Assembly: GCF_900113015.1 (NCBI RefSeq)
Contig: NZ_FONV01000032.1
Coordinates: forward strand, 1-54,915
DNA from: Actinoplanes philippinensis
GTDB taxonomy: Bacteria > Actinomycetota > Actinomycetes > Mycobacteriales > Micromonosporaceae
DNA length: 54,915 bases
Direction: 5' to 3'
In this document: one piece after another, positions 15,042 through 24,181 of the stretch
How positions within the stretch are numbered: position 1 is the stretch's first letter
How the letters are laid out: the number at the start of each line of letters is the position of its first letter
Position numbers and translations under genes: made by a program
Notes under the pieces: model-generated
The model's input: the letters and a program-made list of their open reading frames with translations, nothing else
Database searches by the model: none
What the model was told of the DNA's origin: nothing

Positions 15042-16052
15042 ATGCGTGCGGACCGGCTCGTCGCCACTCTCCTGTTCATGCAGACCCGGGGCCGGGTGAC
15101 GGCCGCCGAGGTCGCCGCCGAACTGGAGGTGTCGGTGGCGACCGCCCGCCGTGACCTGGAGGCGCTGTCCGCGGCCGGTGTCCCGGTCTGTCCGCAGCCC
15201 GGACGGCACGGCGGATGGTCGCTGGTCGGCGGCGCCCGCACCGACCTGAGCGGCCTGTCGGCGGCCGAGGCGCGAGCGTTGTTCCTGCTCACCGGCCCGG
15301 CTGCGGTCTCCGGTACGGCGCGGACGGCGCTGCGCAAGCTGCTCCGGGCGCTGCCCGCCCCGTTTCGCGCCGACGCCGAGGCCGCCGCCGGCGCGACCCT
15401 GATCGATCCGGCGGGCTGGGGTGAGCGGGCGCCGGAGACGCCGGAGGCGGTGGCCCTGCTGCAGGAAGCGGTGGTGGCCCGTCGCCGGATCCGGTTCGTC
15501 TACCGGGGGCGTGGTGAGGATGCCGAGCGGGTGGCGGAGCCGTGGGGCGTGATCGACAAGAGCGACATCCACTACCTGGTGGCGGGCACCGTGAACGGCC
15601 GGCGGACCTTCCGGGTGGACCGGATGTCCCGGGTGGTCGTGACCGGGGAGACGTTCGAGCGGCCGGCTGATCTCGACTTGGACGCGGCGTGGGACGAGGT
15701 GGTCGGCGAGGTCGAGCGGATGCGGTCCCGGACCTCGGCGACCCTGCTGGTCGACCGGCGTTTCGTGTGGGTGCTGCGGGACCACTTCGGCCGCCACTGC
15801 GAGGTGGCGGAGATACTCGCCGACGGACGGGCCCGGGTCCGGGTGGGCGCGCCGGAGCCTCGCGATATCGCCCGGACGCTGGCCGGCTGGGGTGCGGCCG
15901 TCGAGGTCCTGGACCCGCCCGCGGTGCGCGCCGAACTGGCCCGGATCGGCGCGGAACTGGCCGGCCTGTACCGGCAGCCCGGGAGTGCGTGCGGATCAGG
16001 CGGTGGCTCGCAGGACCGGCCGGCTCGGGAAGAGGCGGTCCCGGACGGCTGA
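15042..16052 (+). CDS. HTH/WYL-domain transcriptional regulator (YafY-like)
   Basis: A 336-aa regulator. Residues 1-60 form a DeoR-like winged helix (LLFMQTRGRVTAAEVAAELE then VSVATARRDLEALSAAGVPV). A WYL domain occupies about 140-235: RRIRFVYRGRGEDAERVAEP, WGVIDKSDIHYLVAGTVNGR, TFRVDRMSRV. A WCX-type C-terminal domain follows (about 240-310). WYL domains sense small ligands, often nucleotides or DNA damage products. ATG 15042 follows GAACCT by 6 bp. The last 57 bp overlap the convergent LacI-type gene. It probably represses the divergent VOC gene and itself through the 15000-15022 palindrome. Confidence 0.85.
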   Translation: MRADRLVATLLFMQTRGRVTAAEVAAELEVSVATARRDLEALSAAGVPVCPQPGRHGGWSLVGGARTDLSGLSAAEARALFLLTGPAAVSGTARTALRKLLRALPAPFRADAEAAAGATLIDPAGWGERAPETPEAVALLQEAVVARRRIRFVYRGRGEDAERVAEPWGVIDKSDIHYLVAGTVNGRRTFRVDRMSRVVVTGETFERPADLDLDAAWDEVVGEVERMRSRTSATLLVDRRFVWVLRDHFGRHCEVAEILADGRARVRVGAPEPRDIARTLAGWGAAVEVLDPPAVRAELARIGAELAGLYRQPGSACGSGGGSQDRPAREEAVPDG

Positions 16053-16946
16053 GCCGAGGGCGGCCCTCGCGGCGGCCGTGGCGATCAGCTCGACCGGGTG
16101 GGTGGCGGTGGACAGGCCGGGGGAGGCGCTGGCGGCGAACGGGATGTCGTCGAAGCCGGTGACGGCCACGTCGTGCGGGACGCGGACGCCGGATTCCGCG
16201 AGGGCCCGGAGGGCGCCGAGGGCGGTGGCGTCGCTGACCGTGGCGATGGCGTCGGTGTCCGGCCATCGCCGCAGCACGGCACGCGCGGCGGCACATCCCC
16301 GGACCGCGGTGAAGTCGCCGGTCACGACGCGGACCGGCAGGCCGGCGTCACGCATCAGCGCGGTGTAGGCGCGCAGTGGCGCGCGGGCGGCGGCCAGCCA
16401 CGGTGGCCCGCCGATGAGGGCGATCCGGCGCCGCCCGGTGGTGTGCAGGTGGCGTAGCAGGGCCCCGATGCCGCTCTCGCTGTCGACGTCGATGCCGCCC
16501 GCCCCGATCGCGGCGAACCGCCCCCGTAACCGGGCGGGCACGTCGTCGAGCGAGTCGTGCCCGGCCAGCACCACGGCGGCGACGCTGCGGTCGGCGGCGA
16601 TCCGGTCCAGTTCGGCGGCGGCGGCCAGCGGCAGGTGGCGCAGCGCGACGCCGAGCCCGTCCGGTTCGACGGCGGCGGCCATCGCGGCGGCCGCCCGGGT
16701 CACGAACGGGTCGGACAGGATGCCGGCCCGGCGGTCCCGGACGGCGAACAGCAGCCGGGTCCCGGCGCCGCGGGCGAGGCGGCTGGCCACCGGATGCGGC
16801 ACGTAGCCGACGTCGGCGGCGGCCCGGAGCACGGCGTCGCGGCTGGCGGCGGAGGCCGGTCCGCGCCCGGTCAGGACACGGGACGCGGTGGCGACGGAGA
16901 CTCCGGCCAGCCGGGCCACCTCGGTGAGTACCGGACTGCGGCTCAT
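15996..16946 (-). CDS. LacI/GalR family transcriptional regulator
   Basis: A 316-aa regulator. The DNA-binding head is at residues 1-55 (TEVARLAGVSVATASRVLTG, then the hinge helix VASRLARG). The periplasmic-binding-like core includes RRRIALIGGP and VAVTGFDDIPFAASASPGL, the family signature near the C-terminus. It is short at the end compared with typical 330-340-aa members. The longer frame starting at 17213 is rejected: CATATT sits 7 bp upstream of ATG 16946, and the HTH begins there. Its likely ligand is a sugar, but no sugar-utilisation gene is nearby. A matching operator lies before the GNAT gene at 14421. Confidence 0.85.
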   Translation of the reverse strand: MSRSPVLTEVARLAGVSVATASRVLTGRGPASAASRDAVLRAAADVGYVPHPVASRLARGAGTRLLFAVRDRRAGILSDPFVTRAAAAMAAAVEPDGLGVALRHLPLAAAAELDRIAADRSVAAVVLAGHDSLDDVPARLRGRFAAIGAGGIDVDSESGIGALLRHLHTTGRRRIALIGGPPWLAAARAPLRAYTALMRDAGLPVRVVTGDFTAVRGCAAARAVLRRWPDTDAIATVSDATALGALRALAESGVRVPHDVAVTGFDDIPFAASASPGLSTATHPVELIATAAARAALGSAVRDRLFPSRPVLRATA

Positions 16947-16989
16947 GCCCGCCAATATGCAGGACCCGGGCCTGTCGGCCAAGAGCGGG

Positions 16990-17005
16990 CGGGACCTTGG
17001 TCCCG
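16990..17005. promoter_or_regulatory. DosR/DevR (NarL-type) box upstream of narG
   Basis: CGGGACC-TT-GGTCCCG has 7-bp arms. The core GGGAC-N4-GTCCC is the consensus bound by the hypoxia regulator DosR/DevR (OsdR in Streptomyces). It lies 108 bp upstream of the narG start. This suggests induction by low oxygen or nitric oxide; no DosR/DosS gene is present in the window. Confidence 0.65.
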
Positions 17006-17112
17006 GGTAGAGGGGGACCGGCGGCTCAGGCGGTCCCGTGGGTTGTCGGACAGCCTTGAGGTGCGTCGGGCAGCCGCTCGGCCGAACGTTGAGCCGGCGA
17101 AGGAAAACCACC

Positions 17113-20100
17113 GTGTCACTGGATCCCGGAACCGCCCCTCTGCTGGGCGCACGCCGCTTCCTCACCCGCGAGACGGTCGGCGACCACGGCCGTACGCTGC
17201 ATCGGGTCGACAACAGCGAGTGGGACGCGTTCTACCGTGACCGCTGGCGCTACGACAAGGTCGTCCGGTCGACCCACGGCGTCAACTGCACCGGCTCCTG
17301 CTCGTGGAACGTGTTCGTCAAGGACGGGCTGATCACCTGGGAGCACCAGGCCACCGACTATCCGACGACCGGGCCCGACTCACCCGACTACGAGCCGCGG
17401 GGCTGTCCGCGAGGGGCGAGCTTCTCGTGGTACGAGTACTCGCCCTCGCGCGTGCGTCACCCGTACCTCCGCGGTGTTCTCGCCGAGATGTTCCGGGAGG
17501 CGCGGCAGCGTCTGGGTGACCCGGTCGCCGCGTGGGCGGAGATCGTCGAGACGCCGCTGAAGGCGCAGGCCTACAAGGCGCAACGTGGTCGCGGCGGGTT
17601 CGTGCGGGCGACCTGGGACGAGGCGGTCGAGCTGATGGCGGCGGCGCACGTCTACACGGTGAAGACGTTCGGCCCGGACCGGGTCGTCGGTTTCTCGCCG
17701 ATCCCGGCGATGTCGATGGCGTCGTTCGCGGCCGGCACCCGTTACCACGCGCTGCTCGGCGGCACCCTGCTCAGCTTCTACGACTGGTACGCGGACCTGC
17801 CGATCGCGTCGCCGCAGATCTGGGGCGACCAGACCGACGTGCCCGAGGCCGGCGACTGGTGGAACGCGACCTACCTGATGATGTGGGGTTCCAACATCCC
17901 GGTCACGCGTACGCCCGACGCGCACTTCCTGGCCGAGGCGCGCTACAAGGGCACCAAGGTCGTCGCGGTGAGCCCCGACTACGCCGACAACGTGAAGTTC
18001 GCCGACGACTGGCTGGCCCCGCACCCGGGCACGGACGGCGCGCTCGCGATGGCGATGGGCCACGTGATCCTGACCGAGTTCTTCCGTGACCGCGAGGTCC
18101 CGTACTTCCTGGAATATGTTCGTAAATACACTGACCTGCCGTTCCTGGTGACGATCGTGGACGGCAAGGCGGACCGTTTCCTCACGGCTGCGGATCTCGG
18201 CGACGTGGACGGCGAGCACAAGACCGTCCTGATCGACTCTCGAAACGGCGAGTTGGTCACGCCGAACGGCTCTCTGGGCTACCGCTACGGCGAGCCCGGC
18301 CGATGGAACCTCGATCTCGGCGACGTCGTTCCCGAGATCGGCCTGAAATCCGGCGAGGCGGTCGAGATCGAGCTGGCCCGTTTCGACATCGGCGACACCG
18401 AGGGCGGCGCCACGATCCGCCGCGGTGTCCCCGTGCGCCGGGTCGGCGACCACCTCGTCACCACGGTCTTCGATCTGATCATGGCGACGTACGGGGTGCG
18501 CCGCGGCGACCTGCCCGGCGAATGGCCGACCGGCTACGACGACGCCGGGTCCCCGAACACCCCGGCCTGGCAGGAGCGCATCACCGGCGTCGACGCGAAG
18601 CTGGCGGCCCGGATCGGCCGGGAGTTCGCCCGCAACGCCGAGCGCAGCAACGGCCGCTCGATGATCGTGCTGGGCGCCGGCGCGAACCAGTGGTTCCACT
18701 CCGACATGACCTACCGCGCGTTCATCTCGCTGGTCACGCTGACCGGCTGCCAGGGGGTGAACGGCGGCGGCTGGGCGCACTACGTCGGCCAGGAGAAGGC
18801 CCGCCCGGTCACCGGCCAGCAGCACATGAGCTTCGCCTTCGACTGGCAGCGGCCGATGCGCCACCAGGCGTCGACGCCGTTCTGGTATCTGCACACCGAC
18901 CAGTGGCGCTACGAGCGGGTCCCGGCCGACGAGCTGTCGTCGCCGCTGGGCACCGGCCGGTTCGCCGGGATGGCGTTCGCCGACACGGTCGCGGCCGCGC
19001 AGCGGATGGGCTGGAGCCCGGGCCACCCGTTCTTCAACCGCAACCCCCTCGACATCGCGGATCTCGCGAAGCAGCAGGGAATCGAGCCGCAGGAGTACGT
19101 CGTCCGCGAGCTGCGGTCCGGCGGTCTGAAGCCGGTCGCCGAGGACCCCGACGACCCGGCGAACTTCCCGCGCTGCCTGACGCTGTGGCGCGCCAACCTG
19201 CTCGGCTCGTCGGGCAAGGGCAACGAGTACTTCATGCGCCACCTGCTCGGGGTGGACTCCGGCGCGACCGCCACCGAGTGCGAACCCGGCCATCGCCCCC
19301 GCGACGTCACCTGGCGTGACGAGGCGCCGGTCGGCAAGCTGGACCTGCTGACCACGCTGGACTTCCGGATGACCAACACCGGCCTGCACTCGGACCTGGT
19401 CCTGCCGGCCGCCACCTGGTACGAGAAGCACGACATCTCGACCACGGACATGCACCCGTTCGTCCACGCGTTCAGCCCGGCCGTCGAGCCGCCCGGTGAC
19501 GCGCACACCGACTACGACACGTTCCTGGCCCTGGCCGACAAGGTCAGCGAGCTGGCGGTGACGCATCTCGGAACCCGGACCGACGTGCTGGCCGCGCCGC
19601 TGCAGCACGACACCCCGGACGAGCTGGCCATGCCCGGCGGCCGGGTGCGCGACTGGAAGTCCGGCGAGTGCGAGCCGGTCCCCGGCCGGACCATGCCGAA
19701 GCTGATCACCATCGAGCGCGACTACACCCGGATCGGGACGAAGATGCGTACGGTCGGCCCGCTGATGGAGAAGCTCGGCACCACCACGAAGGCGATCACC
19801 GTCGACGTGACGGCCGAGGTCGACTACCTCAAGCACCAGAACGGGGTGATCGACGGCCGCCCGTCGCTGGCCACCGCCGACCGGATGTGCGAGGCGATCC
19901 TCGCCTTCTCCGGCACCACCAACGGGCGGATCGCCCACGCGGGCTTCGAGGAGCTGGAGAAACGTACCGGCCGGCGGTTCACCGACCTGATCGAAGGACA
20001 CGAGAAGGACCGGGTCACCTACCAGGAGACCCAGGAGGCGCCGCAACCCGTCTTCACCAGCCCGGAGTGGTCCGGCTCGGAGAAGGGCGGCCGCCGCTAC

Positions 20101-20730
20101 TCCCCGTTCACGATCAACGTCGAGCGCCTCAAGCCGTGGCACACGATCACCGGCCGCCAGCACTTCTTCGTCGAGCACGACTGGGTGGCCGAGCTCGGCG
20201 AGCAGCTGCCGGCCTTCCGGCCGCCGCTCAACATGGCCCGCCACTTCGGCAAGCCCGGCGACGCGGTCGACGGCGGAGTGACGGTACGGTTCCTGACCCC
20301 GCACGCCAAGTGGTCGATCCACTCGATGTACCACGACAACGAGCTGATGCTCGCCCTGTCCCGGGGCGGCCCGGTGATCTGGATGAGCGTCCAGGACGCG
20401 CAGAAGATCGGGGTCCGCGACAACGAGTGGATCGAGGCCCACAACCGCAACGGCGTCGTCGTGGCCCGTGCCGTGGTCAGCCACCGGATGCCCGAGGGCA
20501 CCGTCTTCCAATACCACTCGCCGGAGCGCACGGTGAACGTCCCCAAGACCGAGAAGTCCGGCAGACGCGGCGGTTACCACAACTCGATGACCCGGCTGCT
20601 CGTCAAACCCACCCACCTGGCCGGCGGGCACGCCCAGCTCACCTACGCCTTCAACTACTACGGCCCGATCGGCAGCCAGCGCGACGAGATCACCGTGATC
20701 CGCCGCCGCACGAGTGAGGTGGAGTACTGA
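17113..20730 (+). CDS. narG: Respiratory nitrate reductase, alpha subunit
   Basis: A 1205-aa molybdenum bis-PGD subunit that reduces nitrate to nitrite at the cytoplasmic face of the membrane. The FS0 iron-sulfur ligands are visible as H-x3-C-x3-C (His55, Cys59, Cys63 in HGVNCTGSCSW) with the fourth at Cys98 (RGCPRG). The molybdenum-ligand region is QTDVPEAGDWWN with Asp242. Other conserved blocks are WGSNIPVTRTPDAHF, GANQWFHSDM and the C-terminal RRGGYHNSMTRLLVKPTHL. No Tat signal is present, as usual for NarG. GTG 17113 is chosen because GAAGGAAAA precedes it and the family N-terminus starts there. First gene of narGHJI; the stop shares one base with the narH ATG. Confidence 0.97.
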   Translation: MSLDPGTAPLLGARRFLTRETVGDHGRTLHRVDNSEWDAFYRDRWRYDKVVRSTHGVNCTGSCSWNVFVKDGLITWEHQATDYPTTGPDSPDYEPRGCPRGASFSWYEYSPSRVRHPYLRGVLAEMFREARQRLGDPVAAWAEIVETPLKAQAYKAQRGRGGFVRATWDEAVELMAAAHVYTVKTFGPDRVVGFSPIPAMSMASFAAGTRYHALLGGTLLSFYDWYADLPIASPQIWGDQTDVPEAGDWWNATYLMMWGSNIPVTRTPDAHFLAEARYKGTKVVAVSPDYADNVKFADDWLAPHPGTDGALAMAMGHVILTEFFRDREVPYFLEYVRKYTDLPFLVTIVDGKADRFLTAADLGDVDGEHKTVLIDSRNGELVTPNGSLGYRYGEPGRWNLDLGDVVPEIGLKSGEAVEIELARFDIGDTEGGATIRRGVPVRRVGDHLVTTVFDLIMATYGVRRGDLPGEWPTGYDDAGSPNTPAWQERITGVDAKLAARIGREFARNAERSNGRSMIVLGAGANQWFHSDMTYRAFISLVTLTGCQGVNGGGWAHYVGQEKARPVTGQQHMSFAFDWQRPMRHQASTPFWYLHTDQWRYERVPADELSSPLGTGRFAGMAFADTVAAAQRMGWSPGHPFFNRNPLDIADLAKQQGIEPQEYVVRELRSGGLKPVAEDPDDPANFPRCLTLWRANLLGSSGKGNEYFMRHLLGVDSGATATECEPGHRPRDVTWRDEAPVGKLDLLTTLDFRMTNTGLHSDLVLPAATWYEKHDISTTDMHPFVHAFSPAVEPPGDAHTDYDTFLALADKVSELAVTHLGTRTDVLAAPLQHDTPDELAMPGGRVRDWKSGECEPVPGRTMPKLITIERDYTRIGTKMRTVGPLMEKLGTTTKAITVDVTAEVDYLKHQNGVIDGRPSLATADRMCEAILAFSGTTNGRIAHAGFEELEKRTGRRFTDLIEGHEKDRVTYQETQEAPQPVFTSPEWSGSEKGGRRYSPFTINVERLKPWHTITGRQHFFVEHDWVAELGEQLPAFRPPLNMARHFGKPGDAVDGGVTVRFLTPHAKWSIHSMYHDNELMLALSRGGPVIWMSVQDAQKIGVRDNEWIEAHNRNGVVVARAVVSHRMPEGTVFQYHSPERTVNVPKTEKSGRRGGYHNSMTRLLVKPTHLAGGHAQLTYAFNYYGPIGSQRDEITVIRRRTSEVEY

Positions 20731-22232
20731 TGCGCATCCGAGCGCAGGTCGCCATGGTGATGAACCTCGACAAGTGCATCGGCTGCCACACCTGCTCGGT
20801 CACCTGCAAGCAGACGTGGACCAACCGCGAGGGCACCGAGTACGTGTGGTTCAACAACGTCGAGACGAAGCCGGGCATCGGCTACCCGAAACACTACGAG
20901 GACCAGGACCGCTGGAAGGGCGGCTGGAAACTCGACACCAAGGGCCGGCTGGTTCTGCGCGGCGGCGGCCGGGCCAAGCGGTTGAGCCGGATCTTCGCCA
21001 ACCCGGACCTGCCGGCCATCGACGACTACTACGAGCCGGCCACCTTCGACAAGGACATCCTGGTCAACGCGCCGGCCGGGCTCAAGGACACCCCGGTCAA
21101 GCAGCCGTACTCGAAGCTGACCGGTGAGCCCATGTCGATCGAGTGGGGGGCGAACTGGGAGGACTCGCTGGGCGGCGACTCGGGGAAGGACGATCCGAAC
21201 TTCCGGAACATGGTCGAGAAGGTCACGTTCGAGTTCGAGAAGACCTTCATGTTCCACCTGCCGCGGATCTGCGAGCACTGCCTCAACCCCGCGTGCGTCT
21301 CGGCGTGCCCGTCCGGCGCCATGTACAAGCGCGAGGAGGACGGCATCGTCCTGGTCGACCAGGACCGCTGCCGGGGCTGGCGGATGTGCGTGTCGGCGTG
21401 CCCGTACAAGAAGGTCTACGTCAACCACGCCACCGGCAAGGCCGAGAAGTGCACCCTCTGCTTCCCGCGGATCGAGGCCGGGCAACCCACCATCTGCAGC
21501 GAGACGTGCGTCGGCCGCCTCCGCTACCTGGGCATTCTGTGGTACGACGAGGAGGCCGTGCTCGCCGCCGCGTCGGTGCCCGAGGAGGAGCTGCTGGACG
21601 CGCAGCGCGCCGTCTTCCTCGACCCGTTCGACCCGGACGTGCAGCGGGCCGCCCGCGAGGCCGGCCACCCGGAGGAGTGGATCGAGGCCGCCAAGGCCTC
21701 GCCGGTGTGGAAACTGATCAGCGAGTACCGGATCGCGCTGCCGCTGCACCCGGAGTACCGGACGCTGCCGATGGTCTGGTACGTGCCGCCGCTGTCACCG
21801 GTCCTGGACGCCGCGGGCGCCGCCGGCCGCGACGACACGAACGCCGACGACATCTTCCACACCATCGACGACCTGCGGATCCCCGTCGCATACCTGGCGT
21901 CGCTGTTCACCGCCGGCGACACCGCGGCAGCCGGTGGCGTGCTGATGAAACTCGCCGCGATGCGCGCCTACATGCGGGCCCGCACGCTGGACGGCACCGT
22001 GGCGCAGGAACTGCTCGACGGCATCGGCATGACCGGTGCGCAGGTCGAGGCCATGTACCGGCTGCTCGCCATCGCCAAATACGACGAGCGTTACGTGATC
22101 CCGGCCGCGCACCGGGGACAGGCCGCGGCGCTCGAGGAACTCGGTGGCTGCTCCCTCGACGGCGAGGGCGGCCCGGGGATGGGTGGCGGCGGTCGTGTGC
22201 CGGTCACCATCGCGAGCAGGAGGAACCCGTGA
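20730..22232 (+). CDS. narH: Respiratory nitrate reductase, beta subunit
   Basis: A 500-aa iron-sulfur subunit that carries electrons from NarI to NarG. Four cysteine groups are seen: CIGCHTCSVTCK near the start, CEHCLNPACVSACPSG, CRGWRMCVSACPYKK and the CTLC/CSETC set. In CRGWRMC a Trp replaces the second Cys, the known feature that makes this centre a [3Fe-4S] cluster in NarH. The C-terminal third holds the NarH-specific domain (VPPLSPV, AYLASLFTAGD). Overlaps narG by one base and narJ by one base, indicating translational coupling. Cytoplasmic, bound to NarG. Confidence 0.97.
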   Translation: MRIRAQVAMVMNLDKCIGCHTCSVTCKQTWTNREGTEYVWFNNVETKPGIGYPKHYEDQDRWKGGWKLDTKGRLVLRGGGRAKRLSRIFANPDLPAIDDYYEPATFDKDILVNAPAGLKDTPVKQPYSKLTGEPMSIEWGANWEDSLGGDSGKDDPNFRNMVEKVTFEFEKTFMFHLPRICEHCLNPACVSACPSGAMYKREEDGIVLVDQDRCRGWRMCVSACPYKKVYVNHATGKAEKCTLCFPRIEAGQPTICSETCVGRLRYLGILWYDEEAVLAAASVPEEELLDAQRAVFLDPFDPDVQRAAREAGHPEEWIEAAKASPVWKLISEYRIALPLHPEYRTLPMVWYVPPLSPVLDAAGAAGRDDTNADDIFHTIDDLRIPVAYLASLFTAGDTAAAGGVLMKLAAMRAYMRARTLDGTVAQELLDGIGMTGAQVEAMYRLLAIAKYDERYVIPAAHRGQAAALEELGGCSLDGEGGPGMGGGGRVPVTIASRRNP

Positions 22233-22843
22233 TGAACCGCTCGCACCTCTTCCAGCTGGCATCGGTGCTGCTCACCTACCCCGACGAGGAACTGCTGGCG
22301 GCCGGCGGCGAGCTGCGCGCCGCCGCGGCCGGCGTCGACGGGTTCGAGCGGTTCGTCGAGTGGCTGCTCACCGGCACCCTCACCGAGGTGCAGCGGCACT
22401 ACGTCGAGACGTTCGACCTGCGGCGCCGGTCCGGGCTCTACCTCACCTACTACCTGCACGGCGACACCCGCAAGCGCGGGATGGCGCTGCTCATGCTCAA
22501 ACAGCGGTACCGGGCGCACGGGCTGCGCCTGAACGGCGGGGAACTGCCCGACCTGCTGCCGATCGTGCTGGAGTTCGCGGCCACGGCCGGGCCCGGCGAC
22601 GGCGAGGCGCCGTTGCGCCAGCACAGGCAGGGCATCGAGCTGCTGAGAGCCGCACTGCACGAGACGCGTACGCCGTACGCCCTGATTCTGGATGTCGTCT
22701 GCGACCTGCTGCCGCAACTGACCGACGACGACCGCGCCGCGCTGATGTCCCTCGCCTTCGACGGGCCGCCCGTCGAGACCGTCGGTCTCGACGAGGTGGG
22801 CCTCGGCCCCAACCTCGCACCGTATGCGGAGGTGTGCAGATGA
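22232..22843 (+). CDS. narJ: Nitrate reductase assembly chaperone
   Basis: A 203-aa helical TorD/NarJ-family chaperone needed to insert the molybdenum cofactor into NarG and to dock the complex on NarI; it is not part of the final enzyme. Conserved blocks are LLTYPDEEL, HYVETFDLRRRSGLYLTYYL and HGDTRKRGMALLMLKQRYR, followed by ELPDLLPIVLEFAA. The start ATG at 22232 overlaps the narH stop and is preceded by AGGAGGAAC. Slightly short for the family. The stop overlaps narI by 4 bp. Confidence 0.95.
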   Translation: MNRSHLFQLASVLLTYPDEELLAAGGELRAAAAGVDGFERFVEWLLTGTLTEVQRHYVETFDLRRRSGLYLTYYLHGDTRKRGMALLMLKQRYRAHGLRLNGGELPDLLPIVLEFAATAGPGDGEAPLRQHRQGIELLRAALHETRTPYALILDVVCDLLPQLTDDDRAALMSLAFDGPPVETVGLDEVGLGPNLAPYAEVCR

Positions 22844-23574
22844 GCACCCTGGTCTGGATCGTCCTGCCCTACGCCTGCCTGGCCGTCTTCGTGGCCGGCC
22901 ATGTCTGGCGGTGGCGGCACGACCAGTTCGGCTGGACCACCCACACCAGCCAGCTCCTGGAGAACCGGCTGCTGCGGCTCGGCTCGCCGCTGTTCCACCT
23001 GGGCGCCTTCGGCGTGATCGGGGGGCACGCGATGGGCCTGCTCGTGCCCGCGTCGTGGACCGCCGCCGCCGGCGTCTCCGAGCACACCTACCACCTGGTG
23101 TCGGTCACCGGCGGCACGATCACCGGAGTCATGCTGGTGGCCGGCCTGGCGCTGCTGATCGCCCGCCGTTTCGTCAGCGGCCGGATCCGGCGGGTCACCA
23201 CGACCATGGACCGGATCCTGTACGCGGCGATGGCCGCCATGGTCGTGCTCGGCATGAGCGGCACCGTGGTGATCAACCTGCTCGGCGACGGGTACGACTA
23301 CCGCGAGACGCTCGCCGTCTGGTTCCGGGGCATCTTCTGGCTCCGGCCCGACCCGGCCCTGATGAGCGACGCCCCGCTGGTGTTCCAGCTGCACGCGATC
23401 GGCGGGTTCCTGTTCCTGGCGCTGTGGCCGTTCACCCGGCTCGTGCACGTGTGGTCCGCCCCGCTGGCCTACCTGTGGCGCCCGTACGTCGTCTACCGTG
23501 GCCGCCGCACGCCCGCCCCCGCGGCGCAGCCCGCTCCGGCGGCTGTCCGGAAAGTTGTCACACCCTCGTCCTAG
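22840..23574 (+). CDS. narI: Respiratory nitrate reductase, gamma (cytochrome b) subunit
   Basis: A 244-aa membrane subunit with five predicted helices that oxidises menaquinol and holds two b hemes. Candidate heme-ligand histidines are in LFHLGAFGVIGGHAMG (two) and in FQLHAIGGFLFLALWPFTRLVHVWSAP (first and second His), matching the E. coli NarI pairs. WRWRHDQFGW after helix 1 and the proline-rich cytoplasmic tail are also typical. AGGTG precedes ATG 22840, which overlaps the narJ stop (ATGA). Last gene of the overlapping narGHJI set. Confidence 0.96.
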   Translation: MSTLVWIVLPYACLAVFVAGHVWRWRHDQFGWTTHTSQLLENRLLRLGSPLFHLGAFGVIGGHAMGLLVPASWTAAAGVSEHTYHLVSVTGGTITGVMLVAGLALLIARRFVSGRIRRVTTTMDRILYAAMAAMVVLGMSGTVVINLLGDGYDYRETLAVWFRGIFWLRPDPALMSDAPLVFQLHAIGGFLFLALWPFTRLVHVWSAPLAYLWRPYVVYRGRRTPAPAAQPAPAAVRKVVTPSS

Positions 23575-23584
23575 GGTGGGGAGC

Positions 23585-24142
23585 ATGACGACTTTGACCG
23601 ATCGGCCCCGCACCGCCCTGCTCGTCATCGACGTCCAGGTCGGTGTGGTGGCCGGCGCGCCCCGCCGCGACGACGTGATCGCCAACATCAACACCCTGGT
23701 CGACAAGGCCCGCTCCGAGCAGGTCCCGATCATCTGGGTGCAGCACTCCGACGACGGCGGCCTGGCCCAGGGCAGCGACGACTGGCAGTATGTCCCGGAG
23801 CTCAGCCGCCGTGACGACGAGCCGATCGTCCACAAGCGGTATGGCGATTCGTTCGAGGCCACCGACCTGGAGGCGCTGCTCGCCGAGCGTGGCGTCGGCC
23901 GGCTGGTGGTCACCGGCGCCCAGAGCGACGCGTGCATCCGTTCCACCCTGCACGGCGGGTTCGTCCGGGGCTACGACGTCACGCTGGTCTCCGACGCGCA
24001 CACCACCGAGGACCTGTCGGAGTATGGTGCGCCCGCTCCCGAGCAGGTCATCGCCCACACCAACCTCTACTGGGGGTTCCACCGCGCGCCCGGCCGCACC
24101 GCCGGCACCGTCGAGACCGGGAAAGTCGACTTCGGGGCGTGA
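23585..24142 (+). CDS. Isochorismatase-like cysteine hydrolase
   Basis: A 185-aa member of the isochorismatase/nicotinamidase superfamily. The catalytic triad is visible: Asp in LLVIDVQVGV, Lys in VHKRYGDSFEATDL and Cys in VTGAQSDACIRSTLHGGF. VTLVSDAHTTED is the next conserved strand. The substrate cannot be deduced; the family hydrolyses amides, enol ethers and pterin-like compounds. ATG 23585 follows TAGGGT at 7 bp and also has a GGGGAG ribosome site; TTGTCA lies 11 bp before the -10, so it probably has its own promoter although it begins only 10 bp after narI. Confidence 0.85.
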   Translation: MTTLTDRPRTALLVIDVQVGVVAGAPRRDDVIANINTLVDKARSEQVPIIWVQHSDDGGLAQGSDDWQYVPELSRRDDEPIVHKRYGDSFEATDLEALLAERGVGRLVVTGAQSDACIRSTLHGGFVRGYDVTLVSDAHTTEDLSEYGAPAPEQVIAHTNLYWGFHRAPGRTAGTVETGKVDFGA

Positions 24143-24181
24143 CCAGCACCCCCGGCCTACAGAAGAGGTAACAACCGCACC

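Noticed and set aside
16947..17213. Longer N-terminus for the LacI-type regulator
   Set aside because: The extra 89 residues are low-complexity, precede the HTH, and would overlap the narG start and the DosR-type box.
17380..20631. Open frame of 1083 codons on the minus strand opposite narG
   Set aside because: Low-complexity Val/Arg/Gly-rich translation with no motif. narG on the plus strand is unambiguous.
23566..23577. Hairpin CACCCT-CGTCCT-AGGGTG at the end of narI considered as a terminator
   Set aside because: The stem is only 6 bp and its right arm is the TAGGGT box placed 7 bp before the next start codon, so a promoter reading fits better.
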